Counted from the stretch's first letter, positions 12,865 through 23,181 are shown. The stretch is DNA of 64,000 nt from Apodemus sylvaticus (GCF_947179515.1 NC_067490.1:29694327-29758326); one strand, 5' to 3'. Numbers and translations: made by a program. The notes: a model not told the origin generated them from the sequence alone.

Positions 12865-12940
12865 TCAGTTTCTCCTGGTTCAAAACAGAGACGATAGTAG
12901 TACCATACCACGGGAGTATATGAATTATAAGAGCCCATGT
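12865..12940 (+). mobile_element. Probable MIR SINE fragment
   Basis: The segment gcctcagtttctcctggttc followed by acgatagtagtacc matches the order of the MIR core (cctcagtttcctcatctgta, then gataatagtacc). It is old and diverged, as expected for an ancient mammalian repeat. Confidence 0.6.
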
Positions 12941-13042
12941 GGATACGACTCTCAGGACGGTATGTGCACATCAGAGAACTCTTATGGAAGTGTCTCTGGC
13001 TCTCTGGGGAGATGATAGAAGTCCACAGTTTCAACGCTCGGT

Positions 13043-13205
13043 TTCTGAAGCCAGCCTGCCGTGCTCTAAAACCTGGCTTTGCCTCTTACTCGGCTAATCT
13101 TGGGTTAACCACGCTGGGCTGTGTGCTTTCATGGACAGCGCTATAGTCAGAATTAAATTGTTATGTATAAAGCGCTCGGGATAATAGTTAATGCTTAGTG
13201 CTAGA
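13043..13205 (+). mobile_element. Probable second MIR SINE
   Basis: Order of blocks: aacctggctttgcctcttact, ttgggttaacc, then ataaagcgctcgggataatag and agtgctaga. These correspond to the 5' half and 3' end of MIR with its middle lost. Assignment is by eye. Confidence 0.5.
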
Positions 13206-14445
13206 CTTTATGCCCTGCTGCTTCTCATGCACTTCCTGTGACGTCTCTGGGAAAGCACTCCAGAGGCCCCAGCAGCGAGCGATACTCCACACCTTTAACC
13301 CCCAACAGTTCCTTGCCAAGACTACTGGGCTAGCATCCTCTGTGTGCTCTCAACATTCCCACACAGCGCACAGTGAGAAAAAAGCTATCTCTCCCACCCC
13401 CTCCCCGCCCCCATCCTGGGAAGACAAATCACTGAGCGAACCTTGTGTCCTTTCCTTTATGAGCTCCATTTTCTCACTGAGGGGCTGTGTGCCAATAGAA
13501 AATATTCCAAGTTAAGGCAAGAATAAAGCCACCCATTCACATGTCGTTCACTTAGGATCAAGAATTGCTTTGAGAGCTCCAAATAAGTCTCGACTGGAAA
13601 ATAGTGCTTCTAACTTGAAAGGCATCAAAGGCCTATTTAAGGTTTTAGACAATTCAGAATTGTTTGTAATTTGATTTTAATGAAAAAAGCATTTGTGCAC
13701 AATCATATTAATAAAAAAAATCCAGCTAGTTGTGTTGCATATAAAAAAGAAAATTCTTTGTTGAGTTGAAAAAGCTGTAACCTTTATGCATGCCTAAATA
13801 ATTTTTAAAGATGCATTATAGCCCCCTCTTCTGGCACCTATGTTCAATCTGTTTCCTAAAATTGAAAAGAAACCAGTAGCCAGATTAGAATACTTTATTA
13901 TAGTCCGATAAAACATCTTGGGGGAGGGGCGTGTTTGAAAACTGTAGTTTGGTGATTCCACCCCTACCTGCTTACGATAATCCCACCAATACACAGGATT
14001 AGTAAAAACAAAGCAACATAAAAAAGCCGGAATCCTAGGGCAATCTGGGCAAAGATTGGCTATGATGGGTCACCGGTGGAGTGGTATCGCCACCTCCTGT
14101 CAGTTTTAGGAATTCTCATACATTAGTATTCAATTTTGTGAACATGTAAGCAAAATAATTTACCCAAGAAGAAATAAAATGTGCCCAATTTTAGGTAGAA
14201 ATCCATCCAAATCCACACAAACTGGCTGCTTTTCTCCATCCCTCTTAGTAGCCACCACTCTACTACATCGAGAAACGGAGGGAAAAGAAACTAACTCCCT
14301 TACGTGATTTCAAATCCAAATCGAGTTTTAAAAAAGAAAACAGGAATACTGAACGTCTGTTCAGTGAGCTGAGAGCTCTCACAGAACTGCCAAAGTCAAG
14401 TCCACAGAGTCTAAAGAGTAACAAGTCCTTTGTTGGTTTCTTTCT
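13206..14445. other. Unique sequence, no gene recognised
   Basis: Repeat-free except for short A-runs. No open frame has coding character. Candidate for containing conserved noncoding sequence, which cannot be tested here. Confidence 0.5.
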
Positions 14446-14609
14446 TTTGGTTTTGTTTTCTGTTTGTCTTTTTCGAGACAGGGTTTCTCTATGTAGCCCT
14501 GGCTGTCCTGGAACTCACTCTGTAGACCAGGCTGGCCTCGAACTCAGAAATCTGCCTGCCTTTGCCTCCCAAGTGCTGGGATTAAAGGCGTGCCCCGCCA
14601 CTGCCCTGC
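14446..14609 (-). mobile_element. B1 SINE
   Basis: The plus strand shows the reverse of a full B1: T-rich tail, gagacagggtttctctatgt, ctggctgtcctggaactcac, ccaggctggcctcgaactca, then gggattaaaggcgtgccc. Well preserved, hence fairly young. Confidence 0.96.
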
Positions 14610-15202
14610 TGTTCTTAATTTCTTACTCTCTGAAGACCCACTCCCCAGAGAAGCGGCACAGTCATGGCTGCTAACAAGTGCCTCTCCAGGACGCATGGAA
14701 CAGCGCACAAGACTGGCTCATGCGCTCAGTACGCTGGGCTTTCAAAATATTCGTCAGTGGATATCAGATTGTTTGTATGCTTCCCCTGCTACAGTCCACA
14801 GCTTGAAGGCTTCCTTCATCAGAGCCATGGTACTACTCAGAATGGTGGGAGGTAGGATCTATGACAGAAGCTACTGTGAGATGAACAGGTCTCCCAACCA
14901 CCATGGCCTTGGTCAGAAACCTGCGAAATCGCAAACCCACCTTTTCAGTCTCTCCATTACCGCTGGTACTTCTGTTGTAGTACTCCGAAGGCGCCTAATA
15001 CTGCTTGGGAATGTCTGTGTTTTATTCACTGCCTTGGAAGGCTCCAGGACACACAAAAAGGATAAGCCTGGCTAACACGTACTCTCCCTTCCAAGTACAG
15101 TCATCTACCCAATCTGTGGGTTTCCCAGAGATTTTCCACTTGACTCACGGTCTGAAAATTCATGATAAGTTCAATGATTATTAGGCTTGTCATTTAAAAT
15201 CT
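14610..15202. other. Unique sequence with a chance-length open frame
   Basis: A plus-strand frame of 161 codons runs 14590-15075 but begins inside the B1, so its start is not ancestral. The rest (residues after about 15) has no match I recognise. The block is richer in CpG and GC than its neighbours. Confidence 0.5.
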
Positions 15203-15405
15203 TGTGTGTGTGTGTGTGTGTGTAGGGGGAAGGGACATTGAGAGAGGAGGAGGGAGGAGGGGGGAGAGGAAAAGGAAGAGGAAGAGGAGGAGGATACCCA
15301 AAAGATCTGTATTATAAAAAGGGGAAAGACACAGACAAAAACAAAATATGCTAAAATTAAGAAGAAAAGGAGTGGGAGAGAGGGAGGAGAGAAAAAGAAA
15401 GGAAA
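15203..15405. repeat. (TG)10 followed by purine-rich tracts
   Basis: TG run 15203-15223, then GA-rich low complexity at 15225-15297 and again at 15360-15405. Confidence 0.9.
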
Positions 15406-15774
15406 GCAAACAAATAGCTCTAATGTGATTCTTCTTGTATACAGCTTTTCAGTTTTGCTAGGATTCAGGCAGACTGATAAAACTCTAGTCTGAAGGAATA
15501 TGGTCAGAGTGGCCTTTTGTTTAAGAGAGGCAGAGTTCTGCCCTGGCTCTCCGCGGATGCTGTATGAGTTCTCAAAGCCACCCTCAGAGTTCACTTTATT
15601 CACTTGTGGAAATCAGAAGCAACGATTTTGTATGGCTAGCTCCTTGAAGCTTCAAATACCTTTACTATGTGCTTAGCAAACACCAGTTCCCCAGGAGCTC
15701 ACACGGGCAGTTTCTACTGCTTTGTGCTCAAAGAGAAGTTGGCTTCTGGATTCAAACAGGTGTTAACAACCCAA

Positions 15775-16988
15775 ACTGGGGAAGACCCTTGAGGACATCG
15801 GTATAGGGAGAAAGTTTCTGAACAGAACACCAATAGCATATGCTCTAAGATCAAGAATTGACAAATGGGATCTCATAAAATTACAAAGTTTCTGTAAGGC
15901 AAAGGACACCATCAAAAGGACAAATCGGCAACCAACAAATTGGGAAAAGATCTTTACCAATCCTACATCAGATAGAGGGCTAATATCCAATATATATATA
16001 AAGAACTCAAGAAGTTAGACTCCAGAAAACCAAACAACCCTATTAAAAAATGGGGTACAAAGTTAAACAAAGAATTCTCACCTGAAGAACTTCGGATGGC
16101 AGAGAAACACCTTAAAAAATGCTCAATTTCATTAGTCATTAGGGAAATGCAAATCAAAACAACCCTGAGATTTCACCTTACACCAGTCAGAATGGCTAAG
16201 ATTAAAAATTCAGGAGACAGCAGGTGTTGGAGAGGGTGTGGAGAAAGAGGAACACTCCTCCACTGCTGGTGGGGTTACAAATTGGTACAACCACTCTGGA
16301 AATCAGTCTGGCGGTTCCTCCGAAAACTGGGCACCTCACTTCCAGAAGATCCTGCTATACCACTCCTGGGCATATACCCAGAGGATTCCCCACCATGTAA
16401 TAAGGATACATGCTCTACTATGTTCATAGCAGCCCTATTTATAATTGCCAGAAGTTGGAAAGAACCCAGGTATCCATCAACAGAAGAGTGGATAAATGTG
16501 GTATATCTACACAATGGAGTACTATTCAGCCATTAGAAACAATGAATTCATGAAATTCTTAGGCAAATGGATGGAGCTAGAGAACACCATACTAAGTGAG
16601 GTAACCCAGACTCAAAAGTTGAATCATGGTATGCACTCACTAATAAGTGGATATTAACCTAGAAAACTGGAATACCCAAAACATAATCCACACATCAAAT
16701 GAGATACAAGGAGAAAGGAGGAGTGGCCCCTGGTTCTGGAAAGACTCAGTGAAGCAGTATAGAGCAAAATCAGAACAGGGAAGTGGGAAGGGTTGGGCGG
16801 GAAAACAGGGGGAGAGATGGGGACTGATGGGACTTTCGGGGAGTGGGGGTCCAGAAAAGGGGAAATCATTTGAAATGTAAATAAATATATCAATAAATTA
16901 AAAAAAGAGAGAGATATTAAGGAAAACTAAAAAAACAAAAAAAAAAACAAAAAAACAAACAAACAAAAAACAAAACAACAACAACAAC
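15775..16988 (+). mobile_element. 5'-truncated L1 (ORF2 C-terminus and 3' UTR) with target-site duplication
   Basis: Covers the ORF2 C-terminal coding part (to about 16660, with a frame break near 16494), then a short mouse-type 3' UTR ending gaaatgtaaataaatatatc and an A-rich tail with CAA units. The 10-bp direct repeat AACAACCCAA at 15765-15774 and 16989-16998 marks the insertion. A second A-tract lies after a 22-bp non-L1 sequence at 16907-16928. A sister copy lies at 34686-36011. Confidence 0.95.
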
Positions 16989-17272
16989 AACAACCCAAGC
17001 CTCAAACTTTCCTTTGAGCCAGGGTTCTGATCTTTGAATAGCAGCAGGCATTTGATGTTCTTCGAACTGTCATTAGTAATTGGGGAAAAAAAAAAAAAAG
17101 GAAAGCAGCGAAGAAGCAATCCTAGTTTTAGAGGAGGAAACGCTGTGAAAGTGGCGTAAAGACTAAGGAGGGAGAACAAGCCTCTGTGCTCCTAGTACTC
17201 AGAATTTTGGCAATATTCGGTGCCTTCACCTTTATAATAATTCACCACGTTACACATTAAGAAATCAGAGCA

Positions 17273-17442
17273 GCCGGGCGGTGGGGGCACACGCCTGTAA
17301 TCCCAGCACTTGGGAGGCAGAGGCAGGCGGATTTCTGAGTTCGAGGCCAGCCTGGTCTACAGAGTGAGTTCCAGGACAGCCAGGGCTACACAGAGAAACC
17401 CTGTCTCGAAAAACCCAAATCCAAAGAACAAAAACAAAAACA
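17273..17442 (+). mobile_element. B1 SINE with 11-bp target-site duplication
   Basis: Starts gccgggcggtggg and contains the mouse-type middle gatttctgagttcgaggcca and the end gaaaccctgtctcgaaaaac. Target-site duplication AAATCAGAGCA (17262-17272) and AAATCGGAGCA (17443-17453), one mismatch. This copy is one of the best indicators that the source is mouse. Confidence 0.97.
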
Positions 17443-17559
17443 AAATCGGAGCAAACAGCATGGAATAATTACCCAGGGCCGTGAGAGCCAGCTCAGCACT
17501 GAGCTGGGAAGATGCCAGGTGTGCAGAGACAGGTGGGAAAGCTCGCTGCAATCTTAGCC

Positions 17560-18030
17560 AGCCTTTGTCCCGCCCTTCCCCCACCTTCTCTTCATACCCA
17601 CTCTCCTATCTCCCTGCCCTTCTCCTCTCCTCCATCTCCCCTTCATCTCCCTGTCCTTCTCCTCTCCTCTATCGTCCCTTCATCTCCCTGTCTTCCTCTC
17701 CTCCATCTCCCCTTCATCTCCCTGTCCTTCTCCTCTCCTCCATCTTCCCTTCACGCTCTCATCTTTCCCCCTTGTCTTTCCTTTCTTGGTTCCTCTTTTT
17801 CTCTCCTCCTCCTCCTCTCTCCCTCTCTCCTCCTCACTGTTTGCCTCTCCTCTCTCTGTCTTCTTTGCCCCTTTCTTCTCTCCTACCTTCAGTTTTTGCC
17901 CTCTTCTTTCTCTTACCCTTCTTTCCTCTTCTCTCCTTCCTCCTCTTCTTTTCTTCCCAGTTGCCCTCTCCCCTCCCCCTTGTCTATGTTCTCCCTCATC
18001 CCTCCCGTCATCCATCCAACTTCCTAGACC
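17560..18030. repeat. Polypyrimidine tract with 37-bp minisatellite
   Basis: Nearly pure C/T on the plus strand for about 450 bp. Inside it a unit of about 37 bp (ctgtccttctcctctcctcc plus atctccccttcatctcc) repeats four times, starting at 17614, 17651, 17688 and 17722 (the third copy is 34 bp). Long open frames here are compositional artefacts. Confidence 0.95.
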
Positions 18031-18034
18031 CCTG

Positions 18035-18728
18035 AAAATAATGCATTATTTCTTTTTGCAGTACGATGCTCTACCCATAGTCACATCCCAATAAGACTCA
18101 AACACCTCCCCTCCCCTAGTTCACAAAAATATCTCTACCACGTGACACAGAATGAGTTACTTTTGTTCTTCTCTCATTTCCTTTGCAGAGAGCTAAGTTT
18201 GTGGACAGCCACTTAATAGCTTTATTGTTCCATTTTAGCCTCATTATCTAATAGGGTTAATTAAGACTGTCTAATAATTAACTCAAGCAAGAACCTTAGA
18301 CAATGCAAAAATGGGCTAAAGACTTTCATTAATTAGCTAGCTGCCCAGCCAAGCAATTTCCATTAAAGGGGTCTACTTCCTAAAATATAATACTCTTTAC
18401 TCTAAAAAGAAAATAAAACACTCATGAGAAATTTCAATTTTGTCTTTAAATAGCTTCTAACCTCTAATTCTCCTTTGTCTTGGCTCCTTGGTGAAATAAT
18501 AAATACATTCTTTTTTCTCTAAAGTTTTCCTTTGTCAACAAGTCTGATATCTTTATAAGGCAAATATACACATATATACAAATAATATACAATATACACA
18601 CATATAATGGGGCATTGTATGTGTGTGCACTATGATATATTGTTCTATGGGAGATACACAATACACAATATTTATCACTGCTAGTAATAATGAAGAAATT
18701 GAATAATAATGAATGAAAGACAGTTTGG
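18035..18728. other. Unique AT-rich sequence with clustered TAATTA motifs
   Basis: No gene. 18220-18370 has TTAATTAA, ATAATTAA and TTAATTAG close together, with little simple-sequence character. 18555-18665 is TA/CA-rich low complexity. Confidence 0.5.
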
Positions 18729-19247
18729 TCCCATATACAGTTACCAAACCCAGTGGATGCCAACAAGTGCTTGCTGATAGGAGCCTGATATAGCTGTCTC
18801 CAGAGAGGCTCTGCCAGTGCCTGACAAATACAGAAGGGGATGCTATCAGCCAGCCACTGGACTGAGCGCAGGGCCCCCAATGGAGACGCTAAATAAAGGT
18901 CCCAAGGAGCTGAAGGAGTTTGCAGACCCATAGGAGGAACAATATGAACAAATCAGTACCCCAAGAGCTCCCAGGGATGAAACCACCAACAGAGTCCGCA
19001 TGGAGGGAACAATGGCTCCAGCCACATTAACCGAGGATGGTCTTGTTGGACATCAGTGAGAGGAAAGACCCTTGGTCCTGTGAAGGCTAGTTGCCCCAGT
19101 GTAGGGGAATGCCAGGACAGGGAAGCAGGAGTGGGTGGGTTAGTGAGCAAGGGGAGGGGAAATGGAATAGGGGGTTTTCAGAGGGGAAACAAGGAAGGTG
19201 ATAACATTTAAAATGTAAATAAAGAAAGTATCTAATAAAAAGAAAAA
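18729..19247 (+). mobile_element. 5'-truncated L1 3' UTR with target-site duplication
   Basis: Starts tcccatatacagttaccaaa and passes through gcctgatatagctgtctcca, gcctgacaaatacagaag, gggaatgccaggacagg and the end taaatgtaaataaagaaagt. Flanked by AAAGACAGTTTGG (18716-18728) and AAAGACAGTGTGG (19248-19260), one mismatch. Composition matches mouse-type copies. Confidence 0.93.
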
Positions 19248-19499
19248 AAAGACAGTGTGGGTGTAAATGAAAGAAAATGCCGTTATTAGCTATATGTTGC
19301 TTATTTCCTTCAATATTTTCATAGAAAAACTAGTCATTTAAATACTGACTCAATTATTTTGTTGGACAACTGTCATAAAACTCTAGTGGCATCCACTAAA
19401 AAATGCAATATTCTTCTGTTGTCGGATAGTTGATCACATTGTGAATCCTGAGATTGCTTTATTTACTGGAAAAAAAAAACCCTGTTTTTAGTTGTGGTG

Positions 19500-19965
19500 T
19501 GGTTCAGCCCATTGCACACACCTTTAATCCCTCTGGTTGGAATACAAATATACCCTTAGCACATACCTTTAATTTCAAACAATGAAGACAAACTTTGTAG
19601 AAGTAAGCATCCATGTTTGAAAGTGACATTGAGTTGAGTGGCAGACAGTGATGAATCAGAGGAAGATTTGACAGACTAGGAAATGGCCAACTCTCACCAG
19701 CTGAGAGAGGAAAGGTCCCTTAAGCCACTTAAGGGACCAGTGCACCTTATAGTCCTCCTCTGTTCAACTTTACATCTTTTCAAACAGTGAGCCAAAGTAT
19801 ATCTCTCCTCCTTAATTTGATAGTCTAATGCATTTGGTCATAGCTACAAGAAACTTCAGAATACTGATACGCAGAACAGAGCTGCTGTGGTAAACCTAGC
19901 TACGTGCTCCCCAGGCCTTTACAACCTGCTTTGAAGAGGAAGAGTTTTGAGCTACAGGCCGGGGG
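19500..19965 (+). mobile_element. LTR-like rodent repeat, copy 1
   Basis: The first part (19510-19735) resembles 30930-31140 in the same orientation (cccttagcacatacctttaa, gagtggcagacagtgatgaa). The second part (19745-19965) is a diverged direct repeat of 25555-25765 (aaacagtgagccaaagtata, cctttacaacctgctttga). Family name not assigned. Confidence 0.65.
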
Positions 19966-20085
19966 TGGGGTGTGGAAGTGGGGGGGTGGGGGGGCTGGGG
20001 GGTTGAGGAGTGGGGGGTGGGGTGGGGGGGCTGAGAGGGCTGGGGAGGGGTGAGGAGTAGGAGTAGGGGTAGGAGTGGGAGTGAG
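19962..20085 (+). repeat. G-rich tract with G-quadruplex potential
   Basis: Dense runs of four to seven G on the plus strand, for example gtgggggggtgggggggctg, tapering to GGAGTAGGAGTAGGGGTAGG. It lies exactly between two parts of a rearranged repeat. Confidence 0.93.
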
Positions 20086-20089
20086 TCTT

Positions 20090-20420
20090 AGAATGTGAAG
20101 AAGCAGTGCCTGTTCCCTTTGTCTTTGCAGTCATGAATGGGGGAGAAATGGCTAGCTTTTTCCAGTTTACTTCTTTATTCAGTCTGGGATCTTGTAACAG
20201 AACGGTTGCTGCCCATCTCCAGGATAAGTCTCATTGAGTTCAGCCTCTCTGGAGCTGCTCTCACATATATGTTCAGAGGTGAAGCTCCTGGGTACTTCTA
20301 GATCCACCTAAGTTGATAGTGAACATTAACTGTCATTAATTAATGACATGATGTCAGGCTGGAGGTCCCTGAAGTTTGCTCTCATAGAATGAACTTCCTG
20401 GCTTGACATCACTGGAAGAC
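20090..20420 (-). mobile_element. LTR-like repeat segment, inverted relative to copy 2
   Basis: The reverse complement matches 25225-25545 (gagagcagctccagagaggc, tgaactcaatgagacttatc, and the palindrome TGTCATTAATTAATGACA). Compared with the intact order at 25225-25765, this half is flipped and displaced to the far side of the G-rich tract. Confidence 0.8.
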
Positions 20421-20589
20421 CTCAGTTAGGAGCCAGGGGCAGTAAACCAAGGAGATTACTAATAATCTATTCTCCCAACACTATGAATTAGGGACATTTG
20501 TAAAATTTGAGCCAACTAACCAATTTAGCTTCCCACTCACCTCCTGACCAACAAACAAGACCAAGTGTAATGAAGTAAAGCATGGTGAT

Positions 20590-20668
20590 GACAACAGCTA
20601 ATATTTATCGAGACATTTCTTCTAGACATTATTCAAGTGTTTACATACACAGTCTCATTACTGGCTAC
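20590..20668 (-). mobile_element. Probable MIR SINE fragment
   Basis: The plus strand reads acagctaatatttatcgaga then a tacataca and cagtctcatta series. This is the reverse of the MIR 3' end (acatttattgagc ... ctcatttaatcc). Short and diverged. Confidence 0.5.
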
Positions 20669-20674
20669 ACCCAC

Positions 20675-20995
20675 TGCCTTAGTTTATTGATGCTGTTGTG
20701 ATAAAATATCCTGACAAAAGCAACTTGGGAGAGACAAGGTTTATTGTAGGTAACAATTCCAGGTTACAATCCATCTCTGAAAGGAAGGCACAGTCTCAGG
20801 AGCTCAAGGCAGCCTTACCCAACACACCCACAGCCCGGAACAGAGATGAAATCAATGTAGGCATGCCTTACAGATACTCTGCCCCTTTTTTCCACTCTTA
20901 CGAAATCTAGGAGCCCAAACCTAGAGAATAGTAGTACCACCTACAACATGATGGGTCTTCCCATATCGTTTAATGTAATCCACAGAGGATAAGGT
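20675..20995 (-). mobile_element. LTR-like repeat of the TGTCAACTT type
   Basis: The plus strand shows the reverse of the element's 3' end (ttgtgataaaatatcctgac, aaaagcaacttgggagagac, aaggtttatt), then a diverged body ending around gatgggtcttcccatatcg. It is a relative of the copies at 10695 and 25225. Confidence 0.6.
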
Positions 20996-21690
20996 TGAAA
21001 TTTAACAGATAGACTCTTCTTCGCTCAAGATCCCATTGCCAGTACACTGGAATCAAATTCAAACCCAGGGAATTCTCCAGCCTCTCCACTTCACGCCTAC
21101 CGACAGCAAAGGCTACACAACCCTGCTGTGGAGGCGTTCATCAGGGCTGCTACCTGTTGTTTGCAGCATCCCAGCTCTGCCCTCTCCATTCCAGCAGCAA
21201 CTTCTGTCCTCAATTCCTTTCCCCAGTGGTCCCCCAGACTGTCTCAAAGTCCTCCAGGAGGCTGAGTCATAATCCCAGCCCATCTGGAAACAACTGTTCT
21301 CTCTGTCATGCTGATCATTCTGCATCACCCCATTAGACAACGTTCGAGAAAAATAAAAAGTAAAAACTTTAATGATTAATATATTTTATTAAATATTAAT
21401 TTAATGCACACCTCCATACTGGTGTTGATTATTTTATCAAAAAATATATCTGAGGGCTGAAAACAGTGAAGCTTTTGGAAATCTGCCTCTGGTATACGTA
21501 GTCACCAAGTTAACCTTTATCCATACAGGCAGGAGCAGCAGGGGATTTACGATACAAGACCATCCTCCATTCTTTTAATTGTATTTTCATGTTATACCCA
21601 ACTTACTTCAGAAGACAAAGGACATTTGTATCAGTTATAATTTTCTGCTGTGGAATTTTATTCAATTAATGTTTCTGTTCTCTTTTAAAA
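20996..21690. other. Unique sequence, no gene recognised
   Basis: A moderately GC-rich patch at 21060-21320, then AT-rich sequence. No coding signal or repeat I can name. Confidence 0.5.
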
Positions 21691-21699
21691 AAGAAAACT

Positions 21700-22185
21700 G
21701 CTCTGTGGAAGAATGAGAGGAAAGATTGTAGGAGACAGAGAAGATGGAAGTCACTAGGAGAAGATGGCCTACAGAATCAGCTGAGCGGGGCTCACATGGG
21801 CTCACTGAAGGATCAAGCACAAAGCCAGCATGTCTGCAGCAGGCCTTCTGCATATATGTTATGGTTGTTAGTGTCGTGTTTTGTGTGGAACTCCTAACAA
21901 TGGTTGTGGGTGACTCTCTGATTCTTTTGCCTACTCTTGGGACTCTTCATCCTACTGGGTTGCCCTGTGCAGATTGGATCTGAGGGCTTTTGACTGGTCT
22001 GAATGTATCTCCTTTATTTTGTGTTTCCTGTTGCTTCTTGGAGACCTGCTCTTTTCTGAAGGGAAAAATGAGAGTGGATCTGGGGGAAAGGATCTGTGGG
22101 GAAGAACTAGGGGGAATGGAGGGAGAGAAAGCTGTGGTTGAGATGTATTGTATGAGATGAGAATCTATTTTAAATAAAAAAAGAA
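21700..22185 (+). mobile_element. L1 (Lx-type) 3' UTR
   Basis: Blocks in order: ggaaagattgtaggagacag, gcatatatgttatggttgtt, ggaactcctaacaatgg, cttttgcctactcttgggac, ggagacctgctcttttctga, then gatgtattgtatgag and the A-rich end. It lies antisense to Pkib and ends about 45 bp from the predicted Pkib poly(A) site. Confidence 0.85.
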
Positions 22186-22251
22186 AAGGAAAAAAACTAT
22201 AAGTATATAGTCAAAGCATGTATTTTGCTCTTTTAACTTACAGTATTATAC

Positions 22252-22257
22252 TTTATT
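22252..22257 (-). terminator. Distal Pkib poly(A) signal AATAAA
   Basis: Canonical hexamer on the Pkib strand (TTTATT on the plus strand), the last one before an L1 3' end occupies the locus. A second AATAAA at 22440-22435 could be used alternatively. Cleavage is expected 10-30 nt downstream. Confidence 0.55.
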
Positions 22258-22956
22258 AAGAAAAATATAAAAAATAAGATCAACATTCTGATGAAATTAC
22301 TCTAGCAACAATTTGTACATACACACAAAAGCCCAGAGAATAAAAAAAACAGTCTAAGAAAAAGAGCATAATATCTTGTACAATCCACATTAAACAAGGT
22401 GCACACATACACCAAGTTAAGGAATATAGTGAGATTTATTCAATACACATGTTTTATATAGGCAAGTTTGTCACAAATTTTATGTTATGTGGGTCCATAT
22501 GAAAAATCACAGTACATTCAGACTAAATGCAAAATATATTAGACAAAAACATCCTAGAGACGTTTAAGTTGTTACAATTTTTACAATGTTTTCAGATCTC
22601 TCCTAATATTTTGTGGGAAATACGGTACAATTTTAATTAAAAATAAACACATTTTATAAGTGTGATTTTTTTTTACTACTAATTCCATCTCACCAAAAAA
22701 ATATAATTTCCTACAAATTCTACAAAGTATTAAATTAATAGGTTTTGGTCTATACATACCAAGAATATGTTCTAACTCACTAAGACAGAATTAAACATAT
22801 ATCTGACCAAGTAAATCCCAAGATAGACAGTGGATTTTGTTGGGGGTATAAACAGTGTGTCCTTCCTTGGGTGCAATTTGAAAGTAACACCTTTTAGTAA
22901 CCTATTTTGGTGTCATGGCTGCAGTTTAAGGACAGACCATCACAACAAGATTACCT

Positions 22957-22960
<4 letters not shown>

Positions 22961-23002
<42 letters not shown>
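22961..23002. repeat. (CA)21 microsatellite in Pkib 3' UTR
   Basis: Uninterrupted CA dinucleotide run, UG in the transcript, followed by a degenerate tacacac. It is long enough to be length-polymorphic. Confidence 0.97.
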
Positions 23003-23007
<5 letters not shown>

Positions 23008-23113
23008 ACTACCATGGGTTACCATGGTTACTACCAGATCAAACACCCCAGGAATGCATAGCTCTTTGTCTCTCATTGCGCATAAAATCACACCCTTGAT
23101 AAATTCTAAGCCT

Positions 23114-23181
23114 TCATTTTTCTTCATTTAGGGCCTTTTCCGGCTGGCCTTGGTCTTTCTCTTCATTCTTCGTTTTTGCAT
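23114..23181 (-). CDS. Pkib: Pkib last coding segment (residues 57-78 and stop)
   Basis: On the minus strand the acceptor TTTATTTTTGCAG (AG at 23183-23182) is followed by 68 coding bases. The first two complete the Asp codon whose first G is the last base of the exon at 36360. Reading continues DAKTKNEEKDQGQPEKALNEEK, then TGA at 23116-23114, giving a 78-residue protein. This acidic, Lys/Glu-rich tail is typical of PKI C-termini and is the least conserved part of the family. The exact phase match and absence of stops make the assignment secure, although the exact mouse reference sequence was not available to compare. Confidence 0.95.

Larger units (their letters stand above)
22230..23113 (-). 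other. Pkib: Pkib 3' untranslated region
   Basis: AT-rich sequence downstream of the Pkib stop codon on the minus strand. It is free of recognisable SINEs or LINEs until an L1 3' end begins just beyond it. Two AATAAA hexamers occur on the minus strand, at 22440-22435 and 22257-22252. The distal one predicts cleavage near 22230-22240, which gives a 3' UTR of about 0.88 kb; the proximal one would give about 0.7 kb. A (CA)21 tract at 22961-23002 is transcribed as (UG)21, starting about 112 nt after the stop codon. The end is inferred from the signals only. Confidence 0.7.

Noticed and set aside
16096..16536. 146-codon conserved-looking frame
   Set aside because: L1 ORF2 remnant, as above; frame broken before its natural end.
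17481..18094. Ser/Pro/Leu-rich frames up to 184 codons, and an Arg/Glu-rich frame on the other strand
   Set aside because: Low-complexity C/T sequence lacks stops in several frames at once; no domain.
1..22229. Search for exons of a downstream neighbour gene such as Fabp7
   Set aside because: No stretch on either strand gave the recognisable fatty-acid-binding protein motifs, so the neighbour is presumably outside the window.
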